The notes under the pieces: generated by a model | The model's input: the letters and a program-made list of their open reading frames with translations, nothing else | Told to the model about the DNA's origin: nothing | Databases searched by the model: none | In this document: in pieces, positions 26,072-33,933 of the stretch | How positions within the stretch are numbered: the stretch's first letter is position 1 | Layout: every line of letters starts with the position of its first letter | Program-made: the position numbers and the translations under genes | Assembly: GCA_964423505.1 (NCBI GenBank) | Contig: CAYREX010000003.1 | Location: forward strand, 1 to 64,000 | Length of the DNA: 64,000 bases | From: CAYREX01 sp964423505 | Lineage (GTDB): Bacteria; Fermentibacterota; Fermentibacteria; Fermentibacterales; JCC-6 | Direction of reading: 5' to 3'

Positions 26072-26105
26072 TCTCGATGAGCCGACGGCAGCCTGACCCG
26101 GGCCG

Positions 26106-26819
26106 CTAGTCGATGTCGCTCAGGGAGACCTCCCACTCGTAGCCGGTCTCGTCGACGTCCACGCCCCACAGGGTATAGGTGTCGCCGTCCTCGTCCTCGA
26201 CGCGGATGTCGTAGGTTCCGGGGTCAACCCAGACGACTATCATGTCTTCGGGGAAGAGGAAGTCGTCATCGAGCCTGTCCTCGCCCCAGGGGGCGTCGGA
26301 GGGGTCGACCCAGACGTAGTCGATGATCCACGGGTCCAGCCCGTTGACGATGGTGACGGGGGCCGTGCCCTCTCCGGTCTCGGCGACGAACGGCTCGTCG
26401 AGCTCCATGTCCATGCCCATGTCCAGGTCGTCCAGGGTGATGCCCCACTCGTAGCCAGCGGGTCCGATCTCGACGGCCCAGCGGGTGTAAGTGTCGAAGT
26501 CCTCGTCGGTTATGGAGATGTCGTACTCACCCGGCTCGACCTCGAAGGTTACGCTCTCGCCCGGTGCCAGTATCTCCCCGCCGAGGCGGTCTTCGCCCCA
26601 GGGCTCGTCGGTGGGATCGGCGAGGACCTCGACTATATCCCAGGCCTCCAGGTCGTTGGTGATGGTCACCTCGGCCATGCTGGTCTCCGGCTCCTCAACG
26701 GGAGCCGCGGCATCGCCCTCCTGCACCGGCTGGTCCTGGCCATCCTCTCCGCCGCCGCATGCGGCCAGGCCGGCCAGCAGCAGGACGGACAGCATCGCGA
26801 GCATCGTTCTCTTTCTCAT
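26106..26819 (-). CDS. lipoprotein with two tandem copies of an 83-residue beta domain
   Basis: A 237-residue lipoprotein (signal LLLAGLAAC, lipidated Cys at residue 21) followed by an acidic linker. Residues 51-133 and 155-237 are clear duplicates, each with VTI-N-L-W, a shared PWGEDRL, an EPGEYDI or DPGTYDI strand and a closing GYEW. The pattern suggests two transthyretin- or Ig-like sandwiches that were copied in tandem. The family is not recognised. No neighbour gives a function. It is preceded by a hairpin at 26848-26867 in the gap to the next gene. Confidence 0.8.
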   Translation of the reverse strand: MRKRTMLAMLSVLLLAGLAACGGGEDGQDQPVQEGDAAAPVEEPETSMAEVTITNDLEAWDIVEVLADPTDEPWGEDRLGGEILAPGESVTFEVEPGEYDISITDEDFDTYTRWAVEIGPAGYEWGITLDDLDMGMDMELDEPFVAETGEGTAPVTIVNGLDPWIIDYVWVDPSDAPWGEDRLDDDFLFPEDMIVVWVDPGTYDIRVEDEDGDTYTLWGVDVDETGYEWEVSLSDID

Positions 26820-26847
26820 CTGCTTCCCTTCCTAATGGGAACGGTAT

Positions 26848-26867
26848 GGTCCCCGGCTCCGGGGACC
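26848..26867 (-). other. GC-rich hairpin between the two lipoprotein genes
   Basis: GGTCCCCGG (26848-26856) pairs perfectly with CCGGGGACC (26859-26867) around a 2-base loop. It lies between two minus-strand genes. There is no T tract on the minus strand, so it may be a weak terminator, an mRNA-stabilising stem or a leader structure for the downstream lipoprotein. Confidence 0.35.
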
Positions 26868-26886
26868 GGGATCGGTCATCGTAACG

Positions 26887-27360
26887 TCAGATCGAAGGCG
26901 GCAGGATTTCCTGCTTGAGCGGGGTACCGGCGACCTCCAGCTGGAGCCTGGTGAGATAGAGGCTCTCCAGGTCGAGGCCCCAGCCGGACCCTTCCCGGCG
27001 CATGTAGAGCGAGATGGAGTGGCCCTCGGGGGTCCTTATCCTGAGGGTTGCGGTGCCACCCTCCACCACCGTCAGCATCAGCTCTCCCTCGAGGTCGATG
27101 TACTCGGGGAGGGTCAGGGCCAGCAGCTCGGCACCGCCATCGCAGCCTGGAACGCCGAGCGAGGTCAGGTGCCGGGCCTCCGCCTCGAGGAGCTGCCGCG
27201 TGGAGGAGCTCAGAAGACGGTAGAGGGAGGCCCAGTCGGATGAATCACGTGCGGCTGCCACCTGCTCCCAGGCCGCGGTCACGTCTTCCCTCGCCTCATC
27301 GCCCGTGCAGGACATCAGCATCACTGCAGTCGCCAGAGCTGCGATGGTTCCCGTCCTCAA
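26887..27360 (-). CDS. small lipoprotein of unknown function
   Basis: A 157-residue exported protein with signal MRTGTIAALATAVMLMSC; the Cys at about residue 18 is the likely lipid site. The mature part starts helical (AREDVTAAWEQVAAARDSSDW) and continues in beta strands, similar in outline to NTF2-like or DUF4878 lipoproteins, but the family is not certain. The start is TTG at 27360 after a GGAGGGAGGG. It is divergent from the diguanylate cyclase gene. Confidence 0.7.
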   Translation of the reverse strand: MRTGTIAALATAVMLMSCTGDEAREDVTAAWEQVAAARDSSDWASLYRLLSSSTRQLLEAEARHLTSLGVPGCDGGAELLALTLPEYIDLEGELMLTVVEGGTATLRIRTPEGHSISLYMRREGSGWGLDLESLYLTRLQLEVAGTPLKQEILPPSI

Positions 27361-27508
27361 TCGGCCCTCCCTCCGGGAAGGATAACTCTTGGAAATCCGT
27401 CTGCCCTCGTCAATGACGACTCGCTCGCACGCCGAGGCCGGTCGGTGTTATTATCGTCATGCCGGGCCTGCGGAACACCGGAACCCGTACCCAGGACGGA
27501 GGTACCCC

Positions 27509-28423
27509 TTGCCAGACGGCAGAGAGACTGGTGGGCGGCTGCGCTTCCCCCGCGGAGGCGAGCTGGACGCCGTCACCGGCCTGCCCCCCCGGAAGGCCCT
27601 GGACGAGGACCTCCCGGCGCTGCTGCGGGCCATGGGGAGGGAGGGGCTCGGCCTCGCCGCGGTGATGGTGGACATAGACCACTTCAAGAACTTCAACGAC
27701 AGGTGGGGCCACGAGATAGGCGACCGGGTGCTCAGGCACGTCAGCGGCCTCATCCGGAGGGCGGTCAGGTACAGGGGGGAGGCCTACAGGTACGGTGGCG
27801 AAGAGATCACCATCCTAATGCCGAACCTGGAGATGAGCGAGGCGATGGCCACCGCCGAGCGGCTTCGGGGGGCGGTTTACGGCTCTCCGCTGACCCTCCC
27901 TCCCGGTGCGGCGCCGGCCGCGGAGCATGGGGATGGGGAGCCTGACGAAGGCCCCGTACCACTCCCGGTAACCGTATCCCTCGGCGTGAGCTGCTTCCCG
28001 GACGTCGACGGCAGCAGCCTCATGGTCGCCGCCGACCAGGCCCTCTACAGGGCGAAGAAGGAGGGCCGCAACCGGGCGGTTGCGTTCGAGCCGGAGCGGA
28101 CTGACGACAGCCCGCCCGTCACGCTGGACGTCAGGTTCCCGGCCCACTCCTCGGTGGGCGAGGGGAGCTACATCATCCTCACCCGGTGGTTCAGGCACCG
28201 GGGAGAGCTGACCGAGATAGAGGCCCGGGAGATATCGGACCCGGGGCGGGGGATAAGGGAGCTGGCCGAGGGTCCCGTCCCGTCGGGGGGACCGGTCACG
28301 GCGGAGATAAGGGGCAGGGTTACAGGCGTCGAGCGCAGGGGCGGCTCCACCTTCTTCACCTTCGAGGTCGAGGCCGATGTCCTCGATCTCATGTTCCACC
28401 ACCTGGAGGTGAGGGGGCTCTGA
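27509..28423 (+). CDS. GGDEF-domain diguanylate cyclase with C-terminal extension
   Basis: A 304-residue protein with an N-terminal GGDEF domain and no sensor domain. The active-site motif is YGGEEI in place of GGDEF (GGEE-type sites can be active); VDIDHFKNFNDRWGHEIGD is the metal and substrate segment, and YRAKKEGRNR the C-terminal motif. An unusual Pro/Ala/Glu-rich insert lies before VSLGVSCFP. The last 100 residues form an unrecognised beta-rich domain (RGRVTGVERRGGSTFFTFEVE). It makes c-di-GMP from GTP. The start is TTG at 27509 after GGAGG; longer in-frame Met starts lack Shine-Dalgarno support. Confidence 0.85.
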   Translation: MPDGRETGGRLRFPRGGELDAVTGLPPRKALDEDLPALLRAMGREGLGLAAVMVDIDHFKNFNDRWGHEIGDRVLRHVSGLIRRAVRYRGEAYRYGGEEITILMPNLEMSEAMATAERLRGAVYGSPLTLPPGAAPAAEHGDGEPDEGPVPLPVTVSLGVSCFPDVDGSSLMVAADQALYRAKKEGRNRAVAFEPERTDDSPPVTLDVRFPAHSSVGEGSYIILTRWFRHRGELTEIEAREISDPGRGIRELAEGPVPSGGPVTAEIRGRVTGVERRGGSTFFTFEVEADVLDLMFHHLEVRGL

Positions 28424-29862
28424 GGACCCGCCTCTCCTGCTCCGGACTATGGACCGGCTCTCCCGGCGGGACGCTCGGGCCATGCCGGATACTCATCTCG
28501 GAGGGTACCGTCGAGGCGGTGGAGCCCATGTCCGGCCCGGGCCCGGGGACCTTCGTCATCCCCTCCTTCGTGGACGCGCACCTGCACCTCGCCTGGACCG
28601 GGATGAGGAGCATCCTCCCGGACATGTCCGGAGCCGGCTCGAAGGAGGAGCTTCTCGATATGCTGGAGGCGGCCTCCGGAGAGGACACCGGGGAGGTGCT
28701 CCGGGTCGAGGGGCTGGACGAGACCGGATGGCCCGAGCCGGTGCTCCCGACCCTTTCGGAGGTCGACCGCGTCACCGGAGACCGGCCGCTCTTCCTCCGC
28801 AGGGTCTGCGGGCACAGGGCCCTGGTCAACTCCGGCACCCTCGCGATGGTGCCCGAGGGGAGCCCGGGGGTCGACCGGAGGGCCGGGATCATCACCGAGG
28901 GGCTCGCGCTCAGCTTCGACGAGGAGCACCCGCCTGAGCGGGGGCTGGTGGACAGAGCGGTGGCGGAGGCCGTCAGGGCGGCGCTTGCGGCGGGCATCAC
29001 CGGCGTCCTCGCCTTCGAGGAGCGGCACTCCCTCCGGGCGGTCATGGAGGGCGCCTCCCCCCTGCGCATCGGGACGGTGCTCAAGCCCGGCCCCGTCTTC
29101 GCGGAGCACGGTGGAGCGCCGGAGGGATGCACCGGGCTCAAGGCGTTCCTGGACGGCTCGATAGGCGCAGGAACCGCTGCCCTCTCGGGCAGCTACCTGG
29201 ACGGCACCCGCGGGGAGGTGCTGATGAGCGCCCGGGAGCTCAGGGATCACATCATGGAGGCCTTCGGGATGGGGCTGACCCCCTTCCTCCACGCGATTGG
29301 CGGGAGGGCCCTTGAGCTGGCGGCGGAAGTCGGATCCAGGGCCGGCCGGGAGGCCGGCGGGGCGGTCAGGGTGGAGCATGCCGAGGAGCTGCTGCCGGTC
29401 TGGCCGGGAAGCTGGGACCCTGAGGTCCACCTCCTCTGCATGCAGCCGAATTTCGTCTCCCGGTGGCAGATGCCAGGAGGAATGTACGAGAGCAGGATGC
29501 CCCCCGACGCGGTCCGACGCCTGAACCCGTTCCGCAGGGTCGCTGAGTCCGGAGTCCGGTTCTGCTTCGGGAGCGACGGCATGCCGATGGGTCCCCTCGA
29601 CGGGCTGCCTGGGGCCACCGGGCATCCCTGCCCGGAGCTGCGCCTGGACCGGGAGACCGCGCTGCTTGCATATACTACCGGAGCGGCCGCCGTCAGCGGG
29701 CTGCGGGGGCTGGAGCTGCCAGTCGGCCCGGGAAGGCCGGCCGACCTGGCGGTGCTCTCCGGCTCTCCCGTCGGGAGCCTCGGATTCGAGGATATCGAGG
29801 TGCTGGCGACGATCTGCGGCGGAGACGTAGTGAGCGGCTCGCTGCCGGAGGGGAGCGCGTGA
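28420..29862 (+). CDS. amidohydrolase (YtcJ-like metal-dependent hydrolase)
   Basis: About 480 residues of an amidohydrolase-superfamily TIM barrel. The metal motif DAHLHL (HxH), the distal FLDGSIGAGTAALSG, FLHAIGG (His) and FGSDGMPMGP (metal Asp) match YtcJ-type hydrolases. The N-terminal beta sandwich starts right at the end of the GGDEF gene, but there is no ATG, GTG or TTG there. A CTG at 28420, overlapping the previous stop as CTGA and following GGAGG, is the likely start. The substrate is unknown. It leads a cofactor operon with nadC, coaX, coaC-like and mtnA-like genes. Confidence 0.8.
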   Translation: MRTRLSCSGLWTGSPGGTLGPCRILISEGTVEAVEPMSGPGPGTFVIPSFVDAHLHLAWTGMRSILPDMSGAGSKEELLDMLEAASGEDTGEVLRVEGLDETGWPEPVLPTLSEVDRVTGDRPLFLRRVCGHRALVNSGTLAMVPEGSPGVDRRAGIITEGLALSFDEEHPPERGLVDRAVAEAVRAALAAGITGVLAFEERHSLRAVMEGASPLRIGTVLKPGPVFAEHGGAPEGCTGLKAFLDGSIGAGTAALSGSYLDGTRGEVLMSARELRDHIMEAFGMGLTPFLHAIGGRALELAAEVGSRAGREAGGAVRVEHAEELLPVWPGSWDPEVHLLCMQPNFVSRWQMPGGMYESRMPPDAVRRLNPFRRVAESGVRFCFGSDGMPMGPLDGLPGATGHPCPELRLDRETALLAYTTGAAAVSGLRGLELPVGPGRPADLAVLSGSPVGSLGFEDIEVLATICGGDVVSGSLPEGSA

Positions 29863-30755
29863 TGCCGGAAGTAGCCGGCCTGCGAACGGACTGGAGCGAC
29901 ATGCGGGAGGCGGGGGAGCTGCTGCTGCGGGCCGCCCTCGAGGAGGACGCAGCCTCCGCTGACGTGACTACCGGGAGCCTGGGGGAACGGGCCGGCGGCA
30001 TCCACGAATGCGTGGCAAGGGCCCGCGAGGAGCTGGTTCTGGCCGGCTGGGAGCTGCTGGAGATGACCTTCGACATCCTGGCCTCCATCGGCCTCGGGAG
30101 AGCGGACTGCACCCGCAGCGCCCGCGAGGGCGAGCGGCTCGGCGCAGGCTCGACCGCCGGGATCGTCCGGGGCCCCGCGGAGGCCATCCTGCGCGGAGAG
30201 AGGGTGGCCCTGAACGTACTCTCCCGGATGTGCGGCACGGCGACCCTGACCGCCCGATACGTGGAGGCCGTAGAGGGTACGGGAGTGGAGATTCTGGACA
30301 CGAGGAAGACCACCCCCTGCATGAGGGCGCTCCAGCGCCACGCGGTGAGGATGGGCGGAGGGGTCTCCCACAGGTTCGACCTCTCCGCGATGGCCATGTT
30401 CAAGGACAACCACCTGGCCCTGGCCGGTGGTATCGGACGGCTCGGTCAGGCGGTCTCCCGCATCAGGGCAGAGGGCATCCCCGTGGAGATAGAGGTCGAC
30501 GACCCGGAGGAGCTGGGGCGTGCCCTGGAGCTCGGCCCGGACCGGCTCCTCCTGGACAACATGGGACCGGACCTGCTGCGAAGGGCCGTGGAGAGGTGCC
30601 GGGGGAGCGGGGTATACGTCGAGGCGTCCGGTGGCGTCGGGCTGCATAACGTCAGGGCGATCGCCGAGTCGGGCGTGGACGGCATATCGGTGGGAGCGCT
30701 GACCCACTCCGCACCCGCCTCCGACATCGGCCTGGACTGGAGGGGCGATGCGTAG
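29862..30755 (+). CDS. nadC: nicotinate-nucleotide pyrophosphorylase (carboxylating)
   Basis: A 297-residue quinolinate phosphoribosyltransferase, which makes nicotinate mononucleotide from quinolinate and PRPP in NAD synthesis. Conserved parts are EEDAASADVTTG, NVLSRMCGTATLT, ILDTRKTTP, AMFKDNHLAL, the DNMGPD segment and EASGGV. Length matches the family. ATG 29862 overlaps the amidohydrolase stop; GTG 29859 is also possible. It overlaps the next gene, coaX, by 8 bases. Confidence 0.95.
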   Translation: MPEVAGLRTDWSDMREAGELLLRAALEEDAASADVTTGSLGERAGGIHECVARAREELVLAGWELLEMTFDILASIGLGRADCTRSAREGERLGAGSTAGIVRGPAEAILRGERVALNVLSRMCGTATLTARYVEAVEGTGVEILDTRKTTPCMRALQRHAVRMGGGVSHRFDLSAMAMFKDNHLALAGGIGRLGQAVSRIRAEGIPVEIEVDDPEELGRALELGPDRLLLDNMGPDLLRRAVERCRGSGVYVEASGGVGLHNVRAIAESGVDGISVGALTHSAPASDIGLDWRGDA

Positions 30756-31515
30756 GCTCGTGCTGGACGTCGGCAACACGAGGACGAACATCGGGCTCTT
30801 CGAGGCGGGAGAGCTTACCGTGAGCTTCCGGGTGACCACCGCCCACTGGACCACCGACGACCTCCTGGTGGTCCTCAGGGGCCTCCTGATGGACGACCTC
30901 CTCCGCACGGAGTCGCTGGCCTTCGCCTGCGTTGTCCCCCAGGTGAGGCACTCGCTGCTGAAGCTGCCGGAGCGGTACCTGGGAGCCGGAGCGGTGGAGG
31001 TGACGCCGGATACAGCCGGGATAGCCATCGGCTACAGGTATCCCCACGAGCTCGGGGCGGACAGGCTGGCCAACGCCGTGGCAGCCGCCGGCCTCGGCCC
31101 TCTTCCGGCGATAGTGGCCGACTTCGGCACCGCCACGACCTTCGACGTGGTGGGCAGCGACGGCAGTTACGTGGGAGGGGCCATAACGCCGGGCGTCGGG
31201 ACCGCCGCGGCCGAGCTGTTCAAGAAGGCCGAGAGGCTCAACCCGGTTGACCTGGAGTTCCCGGACCGGGCCATCGGGAGGAGCACGCCCGAGGCGGTCT
31301 GCTCCGGTGTACTGCAGGGCGCGGTGGGCGCCGCGGACCGCATCGTCGGACTCATCTCCCGCGAGATGGATGCGGAGCCGGCCCTCTGGGCCACCGGCGG
31401 ATGGGCTCCTGGCATCGCCTCCAGGTGCGAGAGCCGCTTCAGGGTGGTCCCCGAGATGACGCTCGTGGGGATAGACATGATTGGCGAGAGGAACGAGGGG
31501 AGGCCGGATGGCTGA
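30748..31515 (+). CDS. coaX: type III pantothenate kinase
   Basis: A 255-residue kinase of the ASKHA fold that phosphorylates pantothenate, the first step of CoA synthesis. LVLDVGNTRTNIGLF is the phosphate-1 motif, PHELGADRLANAVAA and ADFGTATTFDVV are the pantothenate and phosphate-2 motifs, and GGAITPGVGTAA follows. Type III enzymes need a monovalent cation and are not feedback inhibited by CoA. It overlaps nadC and the coaC-like gene at its ends. Confidence 0.95.
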   Translation: MRRLVLDVGNTRTNIGLFEAGELTVSFRVTTAHWTTDDLLVVLRGLLMDDLLRTESLAFACVVPQVRHSLLKLPERYLGAGAVEVTPDTAGIAIGYRYPHELGADRLANAVAAAGLGPLPAIVADFGTATTFDVVGSDGSYVGGAITPGVGTAAAELFKKAERLNPVDLEFPDRAIGRSTPEAVCSGVLQGAVGAADRIVGLISREMDAEPALWATGGWAPGIASRCESRFRVVPEMTLVGIDMIGERNEGRPDG

Positions 31516-32056
31516 GAGGGTGGTCCTTGGTCTTTCGGCCAGCGCCGCCGCCTTCAAGGGGGTTGCGCTGGCCTCGATGCTCCGCAGGGAGGGGCTGCAG
31601 GTGGACGCCGTGATGACGCCGCGGGCAATGGAGATGGTCGCCCCGCTGCAGCTCGAGTGCGTGACCGGGAGGCCGGTCTGCAGAGGCCTCTTCGCCGACG
31701 TGCCGGGAGACCCGGTGCCGCACGTAAGGCTAACCGAGGGGTGCAGCCTCCTGGTGGTCGCACCGGCCACCGCACACCTGATGGCCAGGGCCGCCGCCGG
31801 GATGGCCGACGACATCCTGACCTCCTGCCTCCTCGCCTGCGAGGCGCCGGTGGTTATGGCCCCCTCTATGAACTCCAGGATGTGGCGGAACCCGGCCACC
31901 AGGGCCAACAGGGCGATCCTGGCGGAACGTGGCGTGGTCCTGGCCGGGCCGGTGAGCGGGAGGCTCGCCTGCGGCACCGAGGGGGAGGGCAGGATGATGG
32001 AGCCCTCCGAGGTGCTGGAGGTCTGCCTTCGGCTCCTCGGCAGGGGGGAGGGCTGA
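31508..32056 (+). CDS. phosphopantothenoylcysteine decarboxylase-type flavoprotein (CoaC domain only)
   Basis: A 182-residue HFCD flavoprotein equal to the N-terminal half of CoaBC. It has LGLSASAAAFKGVALASMLR, the active-site His in PVPHVRLTEG, the FMN and substrate segments VVAPATAHLMARAAAGMADD and APSMNSRMW, and the substrate flap RLACGTEGEGRM. It decarboxylates phosphopantothenoylcysteine to phosphopantetheine. The CoaB (synthetase) half is absent here, so it must be encoded elsewhere. The start is ATG 31508, overlapping coaX. Confidence 0.85.
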   Translation: MAERVVLGLSASAAAFKGVALASMLRREGLQVDAVMTPRAMEMVAPLQLECVTGRPVCRGLFADVPGDPVPHVRLTEGCSLLVVAPATAHLMARAAAGMADDILTSCLLACEAPVVMAPSMNSRMWRNPATRANRAILAERGVVLAGPVSGRLACGTEGEGRMMEPSEVLEVCLRLLGRGEG

Positions 32057-33093
32057 TGGAGCCGATACCCACCCTGGAATGGACCGGCCGCGCCCTGAGG
32101 CTTCTCGACCAGAGGGAGCTCCCGGCAAGGGAGGTCTACATCGAGTGCGGCACGGTAGACGAGCTGGCCCACGCCATCCGCACGCTGACGGTAAGGGGCG
32201 CCCCGGCGATAGGCGTGGCGGCCGCATACGGTTCGGTCATCGCCATTGACGAGGCCATGGGCTCGCCGGACCCCGTGGAGGTCGCCCTTCGGGGTATCCG
32301 GACGCTGGAGTCGACGAGGCCCACGGCGGTCAACCTCTTCTCCTGCCTCTCGGTCCAGCGGGATGTGCTCGCTGGCGGCGGCGGATCGGGCGAGCTCCGC
32401 GAGCGCCTGCTGGAGTCTGCAGACAGGATGCGTCGGGAGGACCTCGAGGCGAGCCGGGCCATGGGAAGCAGCGGCGCCGCCCTCCTCCCGCCGGACTGCG
32501 TCCTCCTGACCCACTGCAACGCCGGCGGCCTGGCCACGGCAGGCCTGGGTACCGCCCTGGCGGTCATCTACGCGGCGGCGGAGGGGAACGGGGTGAGGAT
32601 GGTCTACGCCGACGAGACCAGGCCCCTGCTGCAGGGGGCGAGGCTGACCGCATGGGAGCTCTGCAGGCAGGGCATACCGGTGCGGGTCCAGCCGGACTCG
32701 GCTGCTGCCTCCCTGCTGCTCTCCGGCGAGGTGGACGCGGTGATAACCGGAGCGGACAGGATAGCCGCCAACGGCGACGTGGCCAACAAGGTCGGCACCT
32801 ACCCGCTGGCCCTGGCGGCCAGGGAGGCCGGGGTGCCATTCTACGTCGCGGCGCCCCTCTCCACGTTCGACCCGGCCACCCCGGACGGCCGGGGCATACG
32901 CATAGAGCAGCGGGGCGGGGAGGAGCTGACATCCCTCGGGGAGCGGGTCCTCGTTCCGGAGGGGGCGGGCTGCTGGAACCCGGCCTTCGACGTCACCCCG
33001 GCGCCGCTGGTGAGCGCCATCATCTGCGAGGAGGGGGTCCTCCGCCAGCCTTTCGACAGGCGCATCGGCGAGTTGACAGGGAAGTGGGCATAG
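32056..33093 (+). CDS. mtnA: methylthioribose-1-phosphate isomerase-like (eIF2B family)
   Basis: A 345-residue member of the MtnA/eIF2B-alpha family. MtnA converts 5-methylthioribose-1-phosphate to the ribulose form in methionine salvage. LTVRGAPAIGVAAAYG, THCNAGGLATAGLGTAL (catalytic Cys) and the catalytic Asp in ITGADRIAANGDVANKVGTY are all present. No other salvage gene is nearby, and related ribose-1,5-bisphosphate isomerases share the fold, so the exact sugar phosphate is not certain. The start overlaps the coaC-like stop (TGATG). Confidence 0.9.
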   Translation: MEPIPTLEWTGRALRLLDQRELPAREVYIECGTVDELAHAIRTLTVRGAPAIGVAAAYGSVIAIDEAMGSPDPVEVALRGIRTLESTRPTAVNLFSCLSVQRDVLAGGGGSGELRERLLESADRMRREDLEASRAMGSSGAALLPPDCVLLTHCNAGGLATAGLGTALAVIYAAAEGNGVRMVYADETRPLLQGARLTAWELCRQGIPVRVQPDSAAASLLLSGEVDAVITGADRIAANGDVANKVGTYPLALAAREAGVPFYVAAPLSTFDPATPDGRGIRIEQRGGEELTSLGERVLVPEGAGCWNPAFDVTPAPLVSAIICEEGVLRQPFDRRIGELTGKWA

Positions 33094-33101
33094 GCTACAC
33101 T
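33073..33101 (+). promoter_or_regulatory. sigma-70-type promoter inside the mtnA 3' end
   Basis: TTGACA (33073-33078), a 17-base spacer and TACACT (33096-33101) give a predicted start near 33108, 39 bases before the gene at 33147. The -35 lies in the last codons of the upstream gene. Confidence 0.6.
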
Positions 33102-33146
33102 TGCTTGTACAGATAGTGCGTACTTTACTCACAGCGGAGGTGCACA

Positions 33147-33890
33147 GTGAAGCAGGCAGTCGTTCTCATTCTCTTCGTCGCCGCGTTCGCAGCGGCTGAC
33201 ATGGGTGACGTTATCAGCACCATCCCGGCTCCCGCGGGCAACCCGGACGGGCTCACCTGGATAGACGGCAACCTCTGGATTACCAGCGACAACAACTTCG
33301 AGATCTACGAGATAGACCCGGACGACGGGACCGTCCTCACCACCATCGACGGCCACGGGAACGACATCTCGCTCACCGGTCTCACCTACGACGGCAGCCA
33401 CCTGCTCTCCTGCTGCCACCCGATGATCTACTTCAGGGAGACGGACGACGGCACGGTCGTAGACTCCATACCGGCGCCGGGCGCAAGCGTGAACGAGGGA
33501 CTCGCGTGGGACGGCAGCTCCGTCTGGAGCACCAACTGGCAGGACAACCTGATCTACGAGGTCGACCCGGCCAACGGCGACATCCTCAGCTACTTCTTCC
33601 CCCAGGAGCCCCCATTCGACTACGAGGGGCTCACCGGTCTGGCGTACGACGGCTTCTTCCTCTGGGTCACCGACCAGGAGACCCAGATGGTCATGCAGAT
33701 GGTCCCGGGAGACCCGTACCCGTGGGAGATGTTCACCGCGCCCTGCGAGACCCCGCAGGACCTGGCCTGGGACGGCGAGTACCTCTGGCTGACCGAGTAC
33801 GTCGCCTCCGGCGCCATGGTCTACCAGATAGATCCGGGCGAGGGTGCGCTCACTCCGGCTACATGGGGTCACATCAAGTCCGAGTTCTAG
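33147..33890 (+). CDS. secreted beta-propeller protein (streptogramin-lyase/glutamine-cyclotransferase-like)
   Basis: A 247-residue exported protein: signal peptide ending FAAFAAADM-like (MKQAVVLILFVAAFAAA), then about five repeats of the pattern G-L-x-W-D-G-x-x-L-W followed by I-Y-x-I-D-P-x-x-G, for example GLTWIDGNLWITSDNNFEIY and DLAWDGEYLWLTEYV. This fits a small five- or six-bladed propeller. It has no catalytic motif that can be named and no sorting domain. The start is GTG 33147 after GGAGG. It precedes dnaK by 43 bases but probably has its own promoter. Confidence 0.75.
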   Translation: MKQAVVLILFVAAFAAADMGDVISTIPAPAGNPDGLTWIDGNLWITSDNNFEIYEIDPDDGTVLTTIDGHGNDISLTGLTYDGSHLLSCCHPMIYFRETDDGTVVDSIPAPGASVNEGLAWDGSSVWSTNWQDNLIYEVDPANGDILSYFFPQEPPFDYEGLTGLAYDGFFLWVTDQETQMVMQMVPGDPYPWEMFTAPCETPQDLAWDGEYLWLTEYVASGAMVYQIDPGEGALTPATWGHIKSEF

Positions 33891-33933
33891 AGGGTACGGC
33901 CAACCGGACTGGCATCAAGCAAGGGAGCGTGCT

